6,585 nt of DNA, taken from assembly GCA_943908425.1 (NCBI GenBank), contig CALTTC010000048.1:1-6585 (forward strand), written 5' to 3'. A program made the translations under genes and the position numbers. The DNA comes from an uncultured Moraxella sp. (lineage in GTDB: Bacteria; Pseudomonadota; Gammaproteobacteria; Pseudomonadales; Moraxellaceae). This document shows positions 5,679 through 6,585 of the stretch, in pieces. Every line of letters starts with the position of its first letter. Position 1 is the stretch's first letter. Under the pieces are notes generated by a model. It made no database searches, was not told the origin of the DNA, and saw only the letters and a program-made list of their open reading frames with translations.

Positions 5679-5710
5679 ACCTTAAGACAGCAGACCGCTG
5701 GCAAACAGGT
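5679..5710 (+). promoter_or_regulatory. Possible L20-binding leader hairpin
   Basis: The short rpmI leader can fold into two stacked stems: ACCT (5679-5682) with AGGT (5707-5710), and CAGC (5688-5691) with GCTG (5697-5700) around the loop AGACC. A-rich internal strands TAAGA and GCAAAC lie between them. Autogenous control of rpmI-rplT by L20 through leader RNA mimicking 23S rRNA is known in E. coli and Bacillus. AGACAGC here also resembles domain II of 23S rRNA as I remember it. The fold is hand-drawn and binding is inference. Confidence 0.35.
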
Positions 5711-5729
5711 AATAACAAAAGAGGTTCTT

Positions 5730-5921
5730 ATGAAACTAAAAACCAAACGTGGTGCCGCCAAGCGTTTTAAAAAAACGGCAAACGGCTTTAAACGCAAACA
5801 AGCCTTTAAACGCCATATTTTGACCAAAAAATCTCCTAAGCGTATCCGCCAGTTGCGCGGGTGTGTGATGGTACACGTCGCTGATGTGCCAGCCGTACGT
5901 CGTATGTGTCCGTATCTTTAA
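5730..5921 (+). CDS. rpmI: 50S ribosomal protein L35
   Basis: L35 is a small, strongly basic protein of the large ribosomal subunit. The 63 residues carry the family pattern from the first residues: KLKTKRGAAKRFKKTANGFK (2-21), RHILTKKS (28-35), KRIRQLR (37-43) and a C-terminal RRMCPYL (57-63). The ending VRRMCPY resembles Acinetobacter L35 as I recall it, and the gene is one residue shorter at the N-terminus than that form. The ATG at 5730 is chosen because AGAGG lies five bases upstream and the conserved sequence begins there; the frame extends upstream to a TTG, but that overlaps the promoter. rplT follows after 18 bp, forming a two-gene operon. infC, which commonly precedes rpmI, is absent; tatA lies divergently instead. 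Confidence 0.98.
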   Translation: MKLKTKRGAAKRFKKTANGFKRKQAFKRHILTKKSPKRIRQLRGCVMVHVADVPAVRRMCPYL

Positions 5922-5939
5922 TCAATTAGGAGAAAAAAA

Positions 5940-6296
5940 ATGGCTCGTGTAAAACGTGGTGTACAAGCAAATCGCCGTCATAAAAAAATTCTAGCCCGTG
6001 CCAAAGGCTACTATGGGGCTCGCTCTCGTGTCTATCGCGTGGCAGTGCAAGCGGTAATGAAAGCTGGGCAATATGCCTATCGTGACCGCCGTAACAAGAA
6101 ACGTTCATTCCGCCGTCTGTGGATTGCTCGTATCAATGCTGGGGCAAGACTAAATGGCTTAAGCTATAGCCGTCTAATCAACGGACTTAAAAAAGCCAAT
6201 ATTGAGATTGACCGCCGTATCTTGGCAGACATTGCAATGCACGACAGCAATGCCTTTACTGCCATTTGCGACAAAGCAAAAACGGCTTTAAACTAA
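5940..6296 (+). CDS. rplT: 50S ribosomal protein L20
   Basis: L20 is an early-assembly 23S rRNA-binding protein and, in several bacteria, the translational repressor of its own operon. The 118 residues match the normal length exactly and align end to end: ARVKRGVQANRRHKKILARA (2-21), KGYYGARSRVYRVA (22-35), YRDRRNKKRSFRRLWIARIN (47-66), LSYSRLINGLKKANIEIDRR (74-93) and the C-terminal ILADIAMHD (94-102). The long, very basic N-terminal arm threads into 23S rRNA, and the C-terminal globular half carries the mRNA-binding activity in homologues. AGGAG (5928-5932) is separated from the ATG by seven A residues, so the start is secure. The gene ends 41 bp before a strong terminator. Confidence 0.99.
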   Translation: MARVKRGVQANRRHKKILARAKGYYGARSRVYRVAVQAVMKAGQYAYRDRRNKKRSFRRLWIARINAGARLNGLSYSRLINGLKKANIEIDRRILADIAMHDSNAFTAICDKAKTALN

Positions 6297-6337
6297 GCAT
6301 AAATTTAGTTGTAAAAGTTTAGCCTAAAAAGCTTTAT

Positions 6338-6364
6338 AAAAACGTCCTTAATAGGGCGTTTTTT
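6338..6364 (+). terminator. Rho-independent terminator of rpmI-rplT
   Basis: AAAAACGTCC (6338-6347) pairs with GGGCGTTTTT (6354-6363) through ten pairs including one U-G wobble, around the loop TTAATA, and the right arm merges into a T-run. It lies 41 bp after the rplT stop. Confidence 0.9.
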
Positions 6365-6397
6365 GTTGGACGATGAAAAATAATGATGTGTGATAAG

Positions 6398-6585
6398 TTA
6401 AAATTTGGAAACTTGCTTTGGAAAATTAGCTACTGTTGTTAGGTGGTGTGGGGTAGTGCTTTGTTGGGCAAGAGCCATTTTAATCAGATAATTTTGCTTG
6501 TATATTGACTGGCAAACACTCATAATTTTAGAAAATAGGAAAATAGGAAAATAGGAAAATAGGAAAATAGGAAAATAGGAAAATA
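6398..6585 (-). other. Open frame entering from the right edge, possible 3' end of an outside gene
   Basis: Read leftward from the window edge, one frame runs without a stop through the octamer array and on to TAA at 6398-6400, giving about 61 codons. Within it an ATG at 6521-6523 would start a 41-codon frame beginning MSVCQSIYKQ. No ribosome site, homology or known domain is recognisable, and the residues inside the array are only translated repeat. It may be the tail of a gene lying to the right, convergent with rplT, or chance. The other two minus frames stop at 6528-6530 and 6520-6522. Confidence 0.2.
6531..6585. repeat. Octanucleotide tandem array (GAAAATAG), open at the right window edge
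   Basis: Six perfect copies of GAAAATAG (6531-6578) and the first seven bases of another run to the last base, so the array probably continues beyond the window. The unit is not a multiple of three. On the plus strand it has a stop (TAG) in some unit for every frame; on the minus strand (CTATTTTC) it is open in all three. Confidence 0.97.

Noticed and set aside
5649..5729. Upstream TTG start extending L35 by 27 residues
   Set aside because: The added codons run over the TGtTATAAT promoter and leader, have no ribosome site, and the conserved L35 sequence begins at the ATG at 5730.
5926..6108. Minus-strand frame antisense to rplT
   Set aside because: It is fully covered by a canonical L20 gene and has no start signal.
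6366..6397. Short plus-strand frame beginning MKNNDV after the terminator
   Set aside because: It stops after six codons and has no ribosome site.

Overview
The window looks like a stretch of ordinary chromosome from a moderately AT-rich gammaproteobacterium of the family Moraxellaceae, most likely a Moraxella or close relative. The L35 and L20 proteins resemble Acinetobacter/Moraxella versions as I remember them. The many short degenerate intergenic repeats and the simple-sequence tracts also fit. The genus call is inference; no rRNA or species marker is present.

Layout. Both ends lie inside short tandem arrays: a 7-bp unit at 1-56 and an 8-bp unit at 6531-6585. Five genes run leftward on the minus strand, in transcription order: tatA (5461-5177), a 629-bp non-coding gap, tatB (4547-3726), tatC (3726-2953, overlapping tatB by one base), a 487-residue superfamily 1 helicase of the FBH1-like type (2856-1393), a 364-bp non-coding gap, and dusC (1028-33), whose stop codon lies inside the left array. 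Two genes run rightward from a promoter facing tatA: rpmI (5730-5921) and rplT (5940-6296), ending at a clear rho-independent terminator (6338-6364).

Function. TatA, TatB and TatC make up the twin-arginine translocase, which exports folded proteins across the inner membrane. L35 and L20 are 50S proteins from one short operon with a possible L20-type leader hairpin. DusC reduces a uridine in tRNA. The helicase probably works in DNA repair or control of recombination. Nothing links the helicase or dusC to Tat beyond adjacency.

The unusual material is mostly repeat structure. The end arrays are stop-free in the inward direction and stop-containing in all frames outward. Three or four degenerate 14-bp-period arrays sit beside genes. 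There is a 66-bp inverted-repeat element in the helicase-dusC gap. TatB has a long low-complexity tail with an in-frame duplication and an A8/T8 inverted repeat, and the helicase carries A8 and C7 runs. I found no CRISPR array, complete insertion sequence, tRNA, rRNA or obvious defence system.
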